DNA of 64,000 nucleotides. It comes from Saprospiraceae bacterium (GTDB taxonomy: Bacteria; Bacteroidota; Bacteroidia; Chitinophagales; Saprospiraceae). The stretch spans positions 186,001 to 250,000 of the forward strand of contig JADJRO010000001.1 of assembly GCA_016712145.1 (NCBI GenBank), given 5' to 3'. The translations under genes were made by a program, and so were the position numbers. Below the pieces are notes generated by a model. The model made no database searches. It worked only from the letters and a program-made list of their open reading frames with translations, and was not told the origin of the DNA. Positions 9,465 to 19,004 of the stretch are shown in pieces; positions within the stretch are counted from its first letter, which is position 1, and each line of letters opens with the position of its first letter.

Positions 9465-10488
9465 TCCGAACCATTTAAATAAATTATGTTCTCTGGCAGT
9501 GTATTTAAATGACTATTTGCAGAGTTCAGATCTAAGTTTGGAACGCGCCAAATCTCAAGCTGGCATTGAAAATCCCTTTTTTACTTCTCGGGAAATCGAT
9601 CGAATGATTGAAAGCATTCGAATGAATTATTTGGATGAAGACAAGATTCGAAATTGGTATCATTCATTTTCAGTTGAATTCCAAAGTTCAGAAACGCGAA
9701 TTGGAATTATAGGGGCGGGCAATATTCCTTACGTAAGTTTTCATGATATCTGGTGTTGTTTAGCAGCTGGTTTTAGAATTGCTTTGAAACCTTCTTCAAA
9801 GGATCGTGCACTTATTGTAAACCTTGTTCAAAAAATTAATGAATTTTTAAATCATGAGAATCATCCCATTGAGATTGTGGAAACACTGACTCAGTTTGAT
9901 GCCGTGATTACTACAGGTGGCCATCAGGCGAGCCAAGTTTTTAAATCCTATTTTGAAAAATATCCTTCATTGATCAGAGGTCATCGCAATTCTATTGCGA
10001 TTTTATCAGGCAATGAATCAGAAGATGACTTTTTTAATCTAGGTAAAGATGTATTTTCATATTATGGACTTGGGTGCAGAAATGTGCATCATTTATTGGT
10101 CCCTGCTGGTTATAACTTTGATAAATTATTGGATCGTTTTGATTTGAACTTTATTTATGTAAAGGAATGTAATAAGTATTGCAATAATTACGACTATTAT
10201 TTAGCATCCCAATTATTGAGTCGATCTCATTTTTTGCAAGCTGAAAGTATTTTATTGATTGAAAGCAACAAATTAAATCCACCAATTGCTTGTTTGTGTT
10301 TTTCATATTACAAAGATGAAGATCAATTAAATGAAATAATTACTTCCTGGATGGGTCGTCTGCAATGTATCTGTAGCAATATAAACTCCTTAGCCTTCCC
10401 AGTAATTCCATTTGGCAAGAGTCAATATCCTGAATTAGATAGTTACCAGGATAATTTGGATACCATTTCATTTTTAGCAAATTTGTGA
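9457..10488 (+). CDS. Acyl-CoA reductase, LuxC-like
   Basis: The protein has 343 residues when started at the ATG at 9457, which is preferred to a TTG three bases earlier. It matches the acyl-CoA reductase (LuxC-like) family of the aldehyde dehydrogenase superfamily: the IGAGNIPYVSFHD segment, the phrase 'LKPSSKDRALI', the ITTGGHQAS loop, and the region of the catalytic cysteine in YYGLGCRNVHHL. Family members reduce a fatty acyl-CoA to an aldehyde with NADPH. No luciferase or other lux gene is nearby, so this is not bioluminescence; such single copies are common in Bacteroidota. It lies between rluD and nth in a tightly packed operon. Confidence 0.83.
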   Translation: MSNPNHLNKLCSLAVYLNDYLQSSDLSLERAKSQAGIENPFFTSREIDRMIESIRMNYLDEDKIRNWYHSFSVEFQSSETRIGIIGAGNIPYVSFHDIWCCLAAGFRIALKPSSKDRALIVNLVQKINEFLNHENHPIEIVETLTQFDAVITTGGHQASQVFKSYFEKYPSLIRGHRNSIAILSGNESEDDFFNLGKDVFSYYGLGCRNVHHLLVPAGYNFDKLLDRFDLNFIYVKECNKYCNNYDYYLASQLLSRSHFLQAESILLIESNKLNPPIACLCFSYYKDEDQLNEIITSWMGRLQCICSNINSLAFPVIPFGKSQYPELDSYQDNLDTISFLANL

Positions 10489-10489
10489 C

Positions 10490-11131
10490 ATGCCAAGAAT
10501 TTCAGCCAAAGAAAAAGCCAATCAAATTCAATCAATTTTGGATGAATTGTTTCCACATCCTGAAATTCCATTAGTACATCAAGACGCTTATACTTTATTG
10601 ATCGCGGTGTTGCTTTCTGCTCAATGTACCGATTTGCGAGTCAATATGGTAACGCCAGAACTCTTCAAGCTTGCAGATAATCCATATACAATGGCAAAAA
10701 TTCCTGTTGAAGTAATTCAGGATATTGTAAGACCTTGTGGTTTATCAGCTGCAAAATCCAAAGCGATTTCCAGTTTATCTAATATTTTAATAAAGGATTA
10801 TTCAGGAAAGGTGCCGACTTCCTTTGAACAGTTAGAAGCATTGCCTGGAGTGGGGCACAAAACAGCTTCAGTAGTTATGTGCCAAGCATTTGGGATTCCT
10901 GCTTTTCCGGTTGATACACACATTCACCGACTGGCTAAGCGCTGGGGTCTTAGTAGTGGTAAGAATGTCAACCAAACTGAAATGGATTTAAAAAAATGCT
11001 TTCCAATGGATGTCTGGAATAAAATTCATTTACAAATGATTTATTATGGACGAACTTATTGCCCGGCGCGTGGACATTTACTGGAAAATTGTAAAATTTG
11101 CAAATTGTTTAATCCCCTTGGTAAAAATTAA
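10490..11131 (+). CDS. nth: Endonuclease III (DNA glycosylase/AP lyase) with an incomplete Fe-S cysteine set
   Basis: The protein has 213 residues, a typical Nth length. The helix-hairpin-helix LPGVGHKTASVV contains the catalytic Lys124, and VDTHIHR contains Asp142; the spacing between them matches E. coli Nth (120 and 138). It removes oxidised pyrimidines in base excision repair. The odd part is the C-terminus: E. coli uses four cysteines for its [4Fe-4S] cluster, but only Cys191, Cys201 and Cys204 are found here and no cysteine follows. The cluster may therefore be absent or differently bound. The stop codon shares the palindrome TTAA with the stop of the convergent tamL gene. Confidence 0.9.
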   Translation: MPRISAKEKANQIQSILDELFPHPEIPLVHQDAYTLLIAVLLSAQCTDLRVNMVTPELFKLADNPYTMAKIPVEVIQDIVRPCGLSAAKSKAISSLSNILIKDYSGKVPTSFEQLEALPGVGHKTASVVMCQAFGIPAFPVDTHIHRLAKRWGLSSGKNVNQTEMDLKKCFPMDVWNKIHLQMIYYGRTYCPARGHLLENCKICKLFNPLGKN

Positions 11132-13476
11132 AAAGGATAATCTAATGCAATGTGAATTGCATAGTTTTCAAATAAATTATCCAGGCTTACAGGATAGGTA
11201 CTTGAAAAAATCCAGTGCCTGTTTTCATTGTTTAAATAGGGATTGCGAAGTTTAAATCCAATATCCACTCTAAATAAGAAATAGCTTAAGTCAAATCGCA
11301 AGCCAAAACCGGTGCCTACAGCTATTTGATCTAAAAAATTAGTACTTAAAAATCCATCTCCTTTTTGAGTGCTCGTTTTAGGAAGAAGCCAAATATTCCC
11401 AACATCCAAAAACAAGGCAGCTTTAAGTCGCCAGATCACATCAAAACGATATTCAACACTGCTCTCTAGTTTAAAATCACCGGCAGCATAATATGTTTGT
11501 CGATTTTCAAGAGAGTCGCTGAGATTTAAATTGCCGGGACCTAATTCCCTAATATTCCACGCACGAAGACTTTGAGGGCCACCGACATAAAATTGTTTGA
11601 TATAGGGTACTGCCGAACTATTTCCAAAGGGCGTTACTAGTCCAATTGAAAATCGTGCGGCCAATTTACTTTTGCTATTTAGTGAATAGTAAGCACGATA
11701 ATCAAATTCGGTTTTATAAAATTTAGAAAATTCATATTCTCCAAACGAAAACGTGTCTTTTCTTGATTTTGAAATATTATAAAGTTGATTTGCTAAATTT
11801 ATTTCAAATCCAGAAATATTTGTGCTGGCAATAAATGAATTTTGGAATTTATTTTTGATTTTACCCTGATAGTAAAATGTAAGATTATCAAGCAGAAAAG
11901 AAGTAAATAAACGCCTTCCGATAAAACTATTTTTTAGGAATTTATTAGAATCTAGAATTTCATTAAAGTAAGGAGTTGTTTTTGGCAGGTATAACGAAAA
12001 ACCTATAGTATTCAATGAAATTCGCTTGCGACGTTTTATTTGCCAGTCATAACTTACATTGGTGTTGAATGATAAATATTGATACAATTGTACCAGATTT
12101 TCATAATCCAATCCGGCAACGATATTTGTACGACTGTCAGGTTTGTTTTTAAAATGAATGAATGGTCGAGCCAACCAAGACGCCAAATGCATACTTCCTG
12201 TAAGATCATAAAAACTTGGAAATGACAATTCATTGCTATAATGAATATTCAATGAATTAAAATCGTTTAATTTAAATACATTTAATTCTGTGCCTACTTC
12301 AAAACGGGTTGTAAAACTTTCAGCGCCTTTAAATAAATTTCTGTTTTTTAAAAATGCAAATCCAGAAATTCCAAAAAGTGTTTTGCTGGCTGTTTTTATG
12401 GAAGTGTAATTTAGATCTGAACCATAATCAAAAACCCAAATTTTACTAGGAGTCAACTGGATGTTGTAATTTATTTTAGTTCGGTCAACGCTATCTATTT
12501 TTGCCTCAATATTTACAAAGCGGTAGGTGCCTAATTTGGAAAGTTGATTATACGTTTCATCAACCAATGATTTATTAGAAAGTTGTCCTGGCCGAAATAA
12601 TATTTTCGCTGCGACGGCTTTTGGTCTTATGAAACGATGTTCTGGGTTAATTTGAAAAATTAGCGAATCGTACAGAATATTTAATGGAGGTATGGAATCA
12701 CTGGGTGTAAAAGCAGGATTTATTGAAATATAATTAACGGAATATCTTGGATGGCTACTTTTTCCTTCAGGATTAATGATTTTTAAAATGATGTTTGCTT
12801 TTAGGTGTACCGTATCTGCATCTAAAGTTTGAATGTAAACAGGATTAAACTCGGCAAAACCATTGTTAAATAATAGATCGCTGATACGGGCTTTTTCATT
12901 TTGGAATAGACTATTGTCTAAGGGTTCTCCAGGCGTTAAAAAACTTGCATCTGAATTTTTAAGTAAGAGCTCCTGAATTGATTTATCCTCTGCAATAAAT
13001 TTTACATCATTTATATAATAGCGCTGACCAGGATTTACTTTGTAAATTACATTTACTTTAAATTTATTTGTATCAATGGTGTAATAACTTTTGGCATTAA
13101 AGAAGCCTTGATTATACAGGTAGTTAAAAATATTTGATTGGGTAGCTCTGCATAGAGCAGTATCTAATACAGAAGGTTTTTCACTTTGTTTCGCTAAGGA
13201 ATTGGTAATCCAGTTAGATTTTTTCTTTTTAATGACATATTTATAGTATAAATATTCTCGTGGAAACACTAAAAAAAAGTTGCGATTTGGCTTTTGTTTT
13301 ATAAGGGTAACTAACTGTTGATTTAGGGTCAGTTTGTTTTCAATGGTTTGTTTGCCTTCTATCTGAATTTTATTTGCATGCAAAAGCTTTTCATCAGGTT
13401 TTAATACTTTACTGGTATTACAAGCACTTAGTAATAGACTGATTCCAGTTAATATGATAAATTTGTGAATGTTCAT
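11128..13476 (-). CDS. tamL: TamL-type lipidated Omp85 outer-membrane protein (surface antigen D15 family)
   Basis: The protein has 782 residues. It begins with a lipoprotein signal, lipobox LLSAC with the lipidated cysteine at about residue 19, followed by POTRA-like repeats (around residues 140-330) and a C-terminal beta-barrel whose last strands are aromatic rich and end in LDYPF. Omp85 proteins insert or translocate outer-membrane proteins; TamL is the lipidated TamA relative known from Bacteroidota, where it often sits next to an RNA methyltransferase gene, as here. TamB is not in the window. The gene is divergent from the broken methylase with 18 bases between starts. Confidence 0.85.
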   Translation of the reverse strand: MNIHKFIILTGISLLLSACNTSKVLKPDEKLLHANKIQIEGKQTIENKLTLNQQLVTLIKQKPNRNFFLVFPREYLYYKYVIKKKKSNWITNSLAKQSEKPSVLDTALCRATQSNIFNYLYNQGFFNAKSYYTIDTNKFKVNVIYKVNPGQRYYINDVKFIAEDKSIQELLLKNSDASFLTPGEPLDNSLFQNEKARISDLLFNNGFAEFNPVYIQTLDADTVHLKANIILKIINPEGKSSHPRYSVNYISINPAFTPSDSIPPLNILYDSLIFQINPEHRFIRPKAVAAKILFRPGQLSNKSLVDETYNQLSKLGTYRFVNIEAKIDSVDRTKINYNIQLTPSKIWVFDYGSDLNYTSIKTASKTLFGISGFAFLKNRNLFKGAESFTTRFEVGTELNVFKLNDFNSLNIHYSNELSFPSFYDLTGSMHLASWLARPFIHFKNKPDSRTNIVAGLDYENLVQLYQYLSFNTNVSYDWQIKRRKRISLNTIGFSLYLPKTTPYFNEILDSNKFLKNSFIGRRLFTSFLLDNLTFYYQGKIKNKFQNSFIASTNISGFEINLANQLYNISKSRKDTFSFGEYEFSKFYKTEFDYRAYYSLNSKSKLAARFSIGLVTPFGNSSAVPYIKQFYVGGPQSLRAWNIRELGPGNLNLSDSLENRQTYYAAGDFKLESSVEYRFDVIWRLKAALFLDVGNIWLLPKTSTQKGDGFLSTNFLDQIAVGTGFGLRFDLSYFLFRVDIGFKLRNPYLNNENRHWIFSSTYPVSLDNLFENYAIHIALDYPF

Positions 13477-13494
13477 GCATGTACCCCGACAAAG

Positions 13495-14244
13495 ATGCTA
13501 AGTAAATCAGAAAAATCACTAATAAATTCGTTAAAAGATAGAAAATCGAGACTGTCTGAGCAATTGTATTTGGCTGAAGGGAGTCGGCTGGCATTGGATT
13601 TGTTGGCTTCTGTACCGGATCAGGTTTACAAATTAATAGCGAGTCCAGAATGGATTCAAAGAAACAGTCGGTTATAGAAGTCAATCAGCGCACGAATTGT
13701 TGAATTGTCAGAAACTCATTTGCAAGCGGTTTCAACGCTTAAAACAACCACAGAAGTCGTAGTTGTGATGAAATGGCCGGATTTTAAACATTTACATCAA
13801 TACAAAGAGCCATATATATTGTATTTGGATCGAATCAACGATCCTGGGAATTTGGGAACCATCATTCGGACGGCGGATTGGTTTGGTTTATACCGGATTT
13901 ATTGTTCCCCGGATTCGGTTGATGTATTTAATAACAAATGTGTTCAGGCAAGTATGTCTGGAGTCAGTAGGGTAGAAGTCATTCAAAAATCATGGATAGA
14001 GTTGCTTGAATTGCATCCTGGGATTTTAAAGTATGCAGCAGTGCTGGATGGTGATCCATATACCCGTTTTGAAAAAGAAAATCTTCAATTAATTTGCATT
14101 GGAAATGAAGCCAATGGTCTTTCAGAAGAGATCATTAAATCGTGTGATTATAAGATCAGCATACCCAAAGCAAGTGATTCTAAATCGGAATCTTTAAATG
14201 CAGCCATCGCGGCTTCTATTTTAATGTCTTGGAAAAATGTATAA
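13495..14244 (+). pseudogene. SpoU/TrmH-family RNA 2'-O-methyltransferase interrupted by an in-frame amber codon
   Basis: One frame runs from the ATG at 13495 to the stop at 14244, exactly 250 codons, broken only by a TAG at 13675-13677. The N-terminal part (MLSKSEKSLINSLKDRK) matches the start of the family. The C-terminal part holds all SpoU signatures: the phrase 'NDPGNLGTIIRTADWFG', then LICIGNEANGLSEE, then SESLNAAIAASI, which form the knotted SAM-binding site. Translation across the TAG reads WIQRNSRL-stop-KSISARIVELSE, which aligns without loss of phase. One change, CAG to TAG, would explain it. It is either a consensus error or a young pseudogene. Without readthrough the downstream part could start only at a weak TTG (13705). 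Confidence 0.85.
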
Positions 14245-14350
14245 ATCAATTGGGATTCCATCCGATTCCCAACAAATAGCTTAATTTAAATCACATCGAA
14301 TTGCGGTCACTAATGTTAAATTCATTGATCGGCAATAGTACTAAAATAAA

Positions 14351-14400
14351 AAATCCTTGTATTAAAAAATACAAAATTTTATTTTTTAATACAAGGATTT
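14351..14400. terminator. Long bidirectional hairpin terminator between convergent genes
   Basis: Two 21-base arms (14351-14371 and 14380-14400) are perfect inverted copies, AAATCCTTGTATT outward, separated by eight bases. The stem is AT rich inside with a CCTTG core, and it sits between the 3' ends of the methylase and the TlpA gene, 44 bases before the latter's stop. It is well placed to end transcription from both sides. Confidence 0.8.
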
Positions 14401-14444
14401 AAAATTGTTTTTAAAACAGAAATTCTTGAATTTTATAATAAAGT

Positions 14445-15540
14445 TTAAAGCACTTTTAATATTTCTTCTTCAAGATTATCTCTTGGATTCACAGCAACGA
14501 TTTTTCCATCTTTTCCAATGAGGAAGGTTTTAGGAATGGATTGCACACCATATATTTTAGCCGGATCGCTTTCCCATTTTTTCAAATCACTTACGTGAGT
14601 ATCCCAAGTTAAATTATCTTTTTCGATAGCGGCTACCCAAGCTTCTTTGGCACGATTTGAAAATTCTTTAACCTGCGCTTCTGATCCTAATTGTTGTTTG
14701 GTTCTGCTGTCTACACCATCAAGCGATACACTAAACACGGTAAATCCTTTTGATTTATATTTATTATATATTTCAACAACATGTGGATTGGCTCTCCTGC
14801 AAGGTCCGCACCAACTAGCCCAAAAATCAAGCAAAACTACTTTGCCTTTTAAATCAGACAACTTATAAGATTTTCCTTTTGGTGATGGAAGATTGATGTC
14901 TGGTGCAGGCATTCCAACTTTTATTGATTCGGTAGCTTCTTGCGATGCCATCATTTGCTCGGATTGCTTTACAAAGGCATCGTATGTTTTTGTAAATTCG
15001 GAATCCGGATATTTTGATTGAAGATTTTTTAATATATCCTTGTGGGTTGCAAGAAAATCAGGTCTGAATCCTAAAAATTGAATTGCAACAAGGCCAGCTG
15101 CCAATGGACTTTTAATGGTCGTTATTTTATTTTTTTACACTTTCGGCAGTGGGTTGAGATCCTGTAAATTCTGCAATTGCATCAAACACCTCATCAGAAG
15201 CATCTGAACCTTTAACATTCACTTTGCCGGTTCCCAATTCATTAAAGTTGCCATTAAAATCAATAGTACTTTCTGTGCCGTCTAAAACAAAAATCAAATT
15301 TTGTTGCCCCATAGAAATTTTATAAAGACCTGGCTTTGGGCTTTCTTTTAGGCTGAATTTGAATTTGCCGCCTTTCATTTCACTCTTATCGATTGGAGTT
15401 CCAGAATTGTCTAAGCCAATCCGGTCCAGGCTAACAGTTAAATCGGGTGCATTATTAAAATCTCCGGTGATTTGTTTGCCCTGACTACAGGATAACAAAG
15501 CAAGCAATAAAAAAAGCAATGAAAAATGTTGTCCTCTCAT
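14445..15540 (-). pseudogene. DUF4369-TlpA lipoprotein thiol:disulfide oxidoreductase split by a frameshift in an A7 run
   Basis: Two adjacent frames make one protein. The upstream part (15540 to 15127) has a lipoprotein signal (LLALLSC) and a DUF4369 beta domain. The downstream part (from about 15124 to 14445) has the helical linker and a TlpA/thioredoxin domain with the phrase 'FWASWCGPCRRANPH' and a cis-Pro loop, SIPKTF. The coding span is 1096 bases, one more than a multiple of three. Removing one A from the run at 15130-15136 fuses the frames into ESVKNKITTIKSPLAAG, and SPLAA is a normal sequence at this point in the family. A -1 slip at the run would hit a stop, so only a +1 or -2 event restores it. 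Family role: extracytoplasmic disulfide reduction. Confidence 0.83.
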
Positions 15541-15561
15541 TTTTGTAATAATTATATTCGG

Positions 15562-17781
15562 TTAAAACTGATTTGAAATGGATTTAGAGTATAGTTCAAA
15601 GTAATCCCGGGTAGCGCCAAAATTTTGCTCATTAATTACCAGGTCTCCTTTTGTAACTTCCCCTAAATAATGGAATTTTTGTCCATTTTGTTGCAAAAAT
15701 AACTCAAATTCTGCTTTATTCTCAGGTTTTATACTCAAAACGGCCCGTCCTTGGTTTTCACCAAACAAGAAGATGTCCTTTCGGTTGGTTTCAGGAATTT
15801 CGATGAAAAAACCTTTTTGGTTTTCTGAAAAGCAAGATTCTGCCAAACAACAAAAGAGACCTCCTTCTGAAATATCATGAGCAGACTGAACCCAGGATTT
15901 GCGAATAAGCTGTTGAATCGTTTTGTGAAGTAAAAATTCTTCTTCTAAATCAAAATAGGGCGCCGGAGCATGCGTAATCCCATGAATGATGTGTAAATAT
16001 TCTGAATAGCCAATGAAATTGCTCTGAACTCCTAAAACATAAATTAAGTCGCCTTCAGATTTAAATTCAAGCGTGGTAGCAAAGCGTTCGTCTTCCATAA
16101 TTCCCAGCATTCCAATAGTTGGAGTTGGGAAAACAGGTTCTGTACGATCTTTAGTAACGGTTTGATTGTAAAAACTGACATTGCCCCCTGTAACCGGAGT
16201 ATCGAATTTCAAACAAGCTTCTCCCATTCCTTTCAAGGCATGTTCAAATTGCCAATAAACCTCTGGATTGTAAGGGTTTCCAAAATTCAGGCAGTTTGTA
16301 ATTGCAACCGGAATACCCCCGGAACAACTGATGTTGCGGGCACATTCACTTACTGCAATCATCCCACCTTTGTGCGGATCCAAATAAACATAGGCAGAAT
16401 TACAATCTGTGGTCAGGCACAAAACCTGAGAATGCCCTTTAATTCGCACCAATGCAGCATCCGCTGATTGGACGGAAGTCATGGTGCCGGTACGCACCAT
16501 TTTATCGTACTGTTCGTAAATCCAGTTTTTACTGGCTATATTTTCAGAAGCGATTAGCGTTTTAGCTACTGTGACTAAATCAACGGGTTCTTCAATCAAG
16601 GTATTTTCAAAAGCATCGATCAGCTCAAAATAAGCAGGTTTGACAGCCTCTCGAACATAGATGGGAGCGCCTCCTCCTAAAACCAGACTTTCAGCGGGCA
16701 CATCCGCAATTTTAGCTCCATGCATAAAGTATTCGAGGCGTCCAGTGTCTGTGACTTCTCCTATTTGAACACATTCTAAGTCCCATTTATCAAATACCTC
16801 CAAGAGTTGTTTTTCACCGCCTTTTTTACATACTACCAACATCCGTTCTTGTGATTCTGATAAAAGGATTTCGAATGGCTGCATATTTTTTTGACGGGTA
16901 GGCACTAAATCTAAATTGATTCGCATGCCGGTCAAGCTTTTGGCTGACATTTCTGAAGTCGAACAGGTGATTCCAGCAGCCCCCATATCCTGCATGCCCA
17001 CAATTTGCCCAGTGGCAATTACCTCTAAGCTGGCTTCAAGCAATAGTTTTTCTTGAAAGGGGTCACCCACCTGAACAGCAGGTAAATCGGAAGCCGAGTC
17101 TTCTGTTAAATCTGCTGATGCAAAGGTTGCACCATGAATTCCATCCTTTCCAGTGGCAGAGCCTACTATAAATACAGGATTTCCAGGTCCGTCAGCTCGT
17201 GCAGATACTGTTTTTCCTATTTCAACGATGCCAACAGACATTGCGTTGACCAATATATTTTGATTGTAACAATGATTGAAATAAACCTCTCCTCCAACAG
17301 TTGGAACTCCAAAAGAATTGCCGTAGTTGCCAATTCCTTTAACCACCCCTTTCATCAATTGTTTGGTGTGATTGTTATGCAAATTTCCAAATCGAAGGGA
17401 GTTTAAAGCGGCAATTGGACGTGCACCCATGGTAAAAATATCCCTATGGATACCACCAACCCCGGTTGCTGCCCCCTGGTAAGGTTCAATGGCAGAAGGA
17501 TGGTTATGGGATTCAATTTTAAAAGCACAACCCAATCCATCGCCGATATCAACGAGTCCGGCGTTTTCTTCACCTGCTTCAACTAAAAGCCGCGAACCTT
17601 TACGAGGTAATTTTTTTAATTGTAAAATGGAATTTTTGTACGAACAATGTTCAGACCACATTACAGAATAAATACTCAATTCTGTAAAATTGGGTTCACG
17701 CCCTAGGACCTGAACAATTTTTTCGTATTCGGTATCGAGTAAGCCTAGCTTTTTTGCGGTTTCAAGTCCGGTTGAAGACAT
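15562..17781 (-). CDS. purL: Phosphoribosylformylglycinamidine synthase subunit PurL
   Basis: The protein has 739 residues, the length of the small (multi-subunit type) PurL. Landmarks are EHCSYKNS near residue 44, ESHNHPSAIEPYQGAATG (ATP and substrate site), then VGDPFQEKLLLEA and SEGGLFCCLAES. The enzyme converts FGAR to FGAM using ATP and glutamine-derived ammonia, the fourth step of purine synthesis. PurS and PurQ partners are not in the window. It lies 21 bases upstream of the split DUF4369-TlpA gene on the same strand, so that gene may be co-transcribed. A perfect TATCTTTG box lies upstream of its start. Confidence 0.95.
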   Translation of the reverse strand: MSSTGLETAKKLGLLDTEYEKIVQVLGREPNFTELSIYSVMWSEHCSYKNSILQLKKLPRKGSRLLVEAGEENAGLVDIGDGLGCAFKIESHNHPSAIEPYQGAATGVGGIHRDIFTMGARPIAALNSLRFGNLHNNHTKQLMKGVVKGIGNYGNSFGVPTVGGEVYFNHCYNQNILVNAMSVGIVEIGKTVSARADGPGNPVFIVGSATGKDGIHGATFASADLTEDSASDLPAVQVGDPFQEKLLLEASLEVIATGQIVGMQDMGAAGITCSTSEMSAKSLTGMRINLDLVPTRQKNMQPFEILLSESQERMLVVCKKGGEKQLLEVFDKWDLECVQIGEVTDTGRLEYFMHGAKIADVPAESLVLGGGAPIYVREAVKPAYFELIDAFENTLIEEPVDLVTVAKTLIASENIASKNWIYEQYDKMVRTGTMTSVQSADAALVRIKGHSQVLCLTTDCNSAYVYLDPHKGGMIAVSECARNISCSGGIPVAITNCLNFGNPYNPEVYWQFEHALKGMGEACLKFDTPVTGGNVSFYNQTVTKDRTEPVFPTPTIGMLGIMEDERFATTLEFKSEGDLIYVLGVQSNFIGYSEYLHIIHGITHAPAPYFDLEEEFLLHKTIQQLIRKSWVQSAHDISEGGLFCCLAESCFSENQKGFFIEIPETNRKDIFLFGENQGRAVLSIKPENKAEFELFLQQNGQKFHYLGEVTKGDLVINEQNFGATRDYFELYSKSISNQF

Positions 17782-17806
17782 TCAAATAGATTTTGTTCAG
17801 AAACCG

Positions 17807-17814
17807 CAAAGATA
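17807..17814 (-). promoter_or_regulatory. Predicted -7 promoter box of purL
   Basis: On the minus strand the sequence is TATCTTTG, an exact match to the Bacteroidota -7 consensus TAnnTTTG, 25 bases before the purL ATG. No clean -33 TTTG at the usual 19-base spacing was found, so the call rests on the -7 box and its position. Confidence 0.5.
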
Positions 17815-17877
17815 GATGAATCGATCCAACTAGGCTCTAAAATATCACGAAATGCTTTAATATGTTTTAGCCAGTGC

Positions 17878-18471
17878 CTAAGCTTTCTTTTTTATGCTAC
17901 AACCAACCGCTTTGGTTGTATTTGGATTTGGATCTTTCCCTGATTCTAAAGCTGAAATTGCATCTTCAACATAACGAATTTGAACCGCTGCTTCATCCTT
18001 TGCATTGTCATCAATTGCGCCAATATATTTGACCACTTTATTTTTATCGAGTATAAAAACATGGGGTGTTCTCGTAGCTCCAAATTTTGGATATACTTTT
18101 TGTCCTTCGTCAAACAAATATGCAAATGGATATTTCTTTTTATTTGAAAGTTTCTGCATGCTTTCAAAATTATCTTCTGGCACTACCTCTGGGTCATTTG
18201 GATTAATTGCAATTACAGGATAACCTTTTTTTGAATATTTCTTATGAAGTTCGATGATTCTTTTTTCATACATCTGTGCAAACGGACAATGATTGCACGT
18301 GAAAACAACAATATACCCCTTGGCATTTTTATAATCTGAAAGGCTCACCATTTTGCCATCGACATTTTTTAAGCTAAAGTCTTCAGCCGCTTGGCCAATT
18401 TGATATGCCTGGGAATTTACAGACCCTATAAGAATGAATAAAGTAAAAACACTGAATACTAATGATCTCAT
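17878..18471 (-). CDS. Exported thioredoxin-like redoxin with CNHC motif
   Basis: The protein has 197 residues. A signal peptide (about residues 1-20, ending VNSQA) is followed by an AhpC/TSA-thioredoxin fold with TCNHCPFAQMYEKR (CxxC) at about residues 59-72, the phrase 'GATRTPHVFILD' as the cis-Pro region, and a conserved tail, VGCSIKKK. It is known as a redoxin-family protein of unassigned substrate, probably periplasmic. Its start overlaps the end of the upstream thioredoxin gene by four bases, indicating a coupled pair. It could be a peroxiredoxin-like enzyme or a thiol reductase; motifs do not decide. Confidence 0.85.
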   Translation of the reverse strand: MRSLVFSVFTLFILIGSVNSQAYQIGQAAEDFSLKNVDGKMVSLSDYKNAKGYIVVFTCNHCPFAQMYEKRIIELHKKYSKKGYPVIAINPNDPEVVPEDNFESMQKLSNKKKYPFAYLFDEGQKVYPKFGATRTPHVFILDKNKVVKYIGAIDDNAKDEAAVQIRYVEDAISALESGKDPNPNTTKAVGCSIKKKA

Positions 18472-18995
18472 GATTTAAAACGATTTATAAAATTTTGAAT
18501 AAATTCTTGAAGTTGCTCAGTGGAATCAAAAGATGCCTCTTGAAACTGTTTTCTACCCTGAAAACTAAGCAAGGTAGCTGGAATAGAGCCTGACCAGCTG
18601 GTATCAATTTCACTAATCCAAACATTGGGATTCCCCCCATCAAATACGATTACTTCGGAATGGATGCCTTTGTTTTTAATGAATGGTACCAGTTTGCGTT
18701 TAATATTTTCAGGAAAATCAAGGCTAATCAAATACAGCTTTTGTTTTTTGGTGTTGTTCGTTGCATTCAGTTCTTCAAAATAAGGCAATTCTTGAACACA
18801 GGGTTTACACCAACTGGCCCAAAAGTTAAAAATTCGCAAAGTGTCATCTTGCTTATTAATCAATTTTTGAAGCACATCCCTACCAATTACAGCTTGTGAA
18901 GTAGCTTTATTAGAAAGGAAACTGATAGAAATTAAAAGAAAAAAGCACAGTCGCATGAAGAATAAAACGATTGCTTCTGGAAATAGTTTCTTCAA
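18468..18995 (-). CDS. Exported TlpA-like thioredoxin with CKPC motif
   Basis: The protein has 175 residues from the first ATG. The hydrophobic signal begins at Met14 (MRLCFFLLISISFL), so 18956 is an alternative start. After it comes a thioredoxin fold with FWASWCKPCVQELPYF and a Pro loop, SIPATLLSF. Such proteins reduce disulfides outside the cytoplasm, for example in cytochrome maturation or protein folding. It is the first gene of a two-gene operon with the CNHC redoxin (4-base overlap). A long hairpin lies immediately upstream. Confidence 0.83.
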   Translation of the reverse strand: MKKLFPEAIVLFFMRLCFFLLISISFLSNKATSQAVIGRDVLQKLINKQDDTLRIFNFWASWCKPCVQELPYFEELNATNNTKKQKLYLISLDFPENIKRKLVPFIKNKGIHSEVIVFDGGNPNVWISEIDTSWSGSIPATLLSFQGRKQFQEASFDSTEQLQEFIQNFINRFKS

Positions 18996-19004
18996 ACTAA
19001 AAAC

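Noticed and set aside
9457..10488. LuxC-like gene as part of a bioluminescence operon
   Set aside because: No luxA, luxB, luxD or luxE homologue nearby; single acyl-CoA reductases are common in this phylum.
13418..13684. Minus-strand ORF across the tamL/methylase divergent region
   Set aside because: It runs antisense to the well-supported SpoU frame and has no motif.
15127..15140. Programmed -1 frameshift at A-AAA-AAA in the DUF4369-TlpA gene
   Set aside because: A -1 shift leads to a stop within a few codons; only +1 or -2 would restore the frame.
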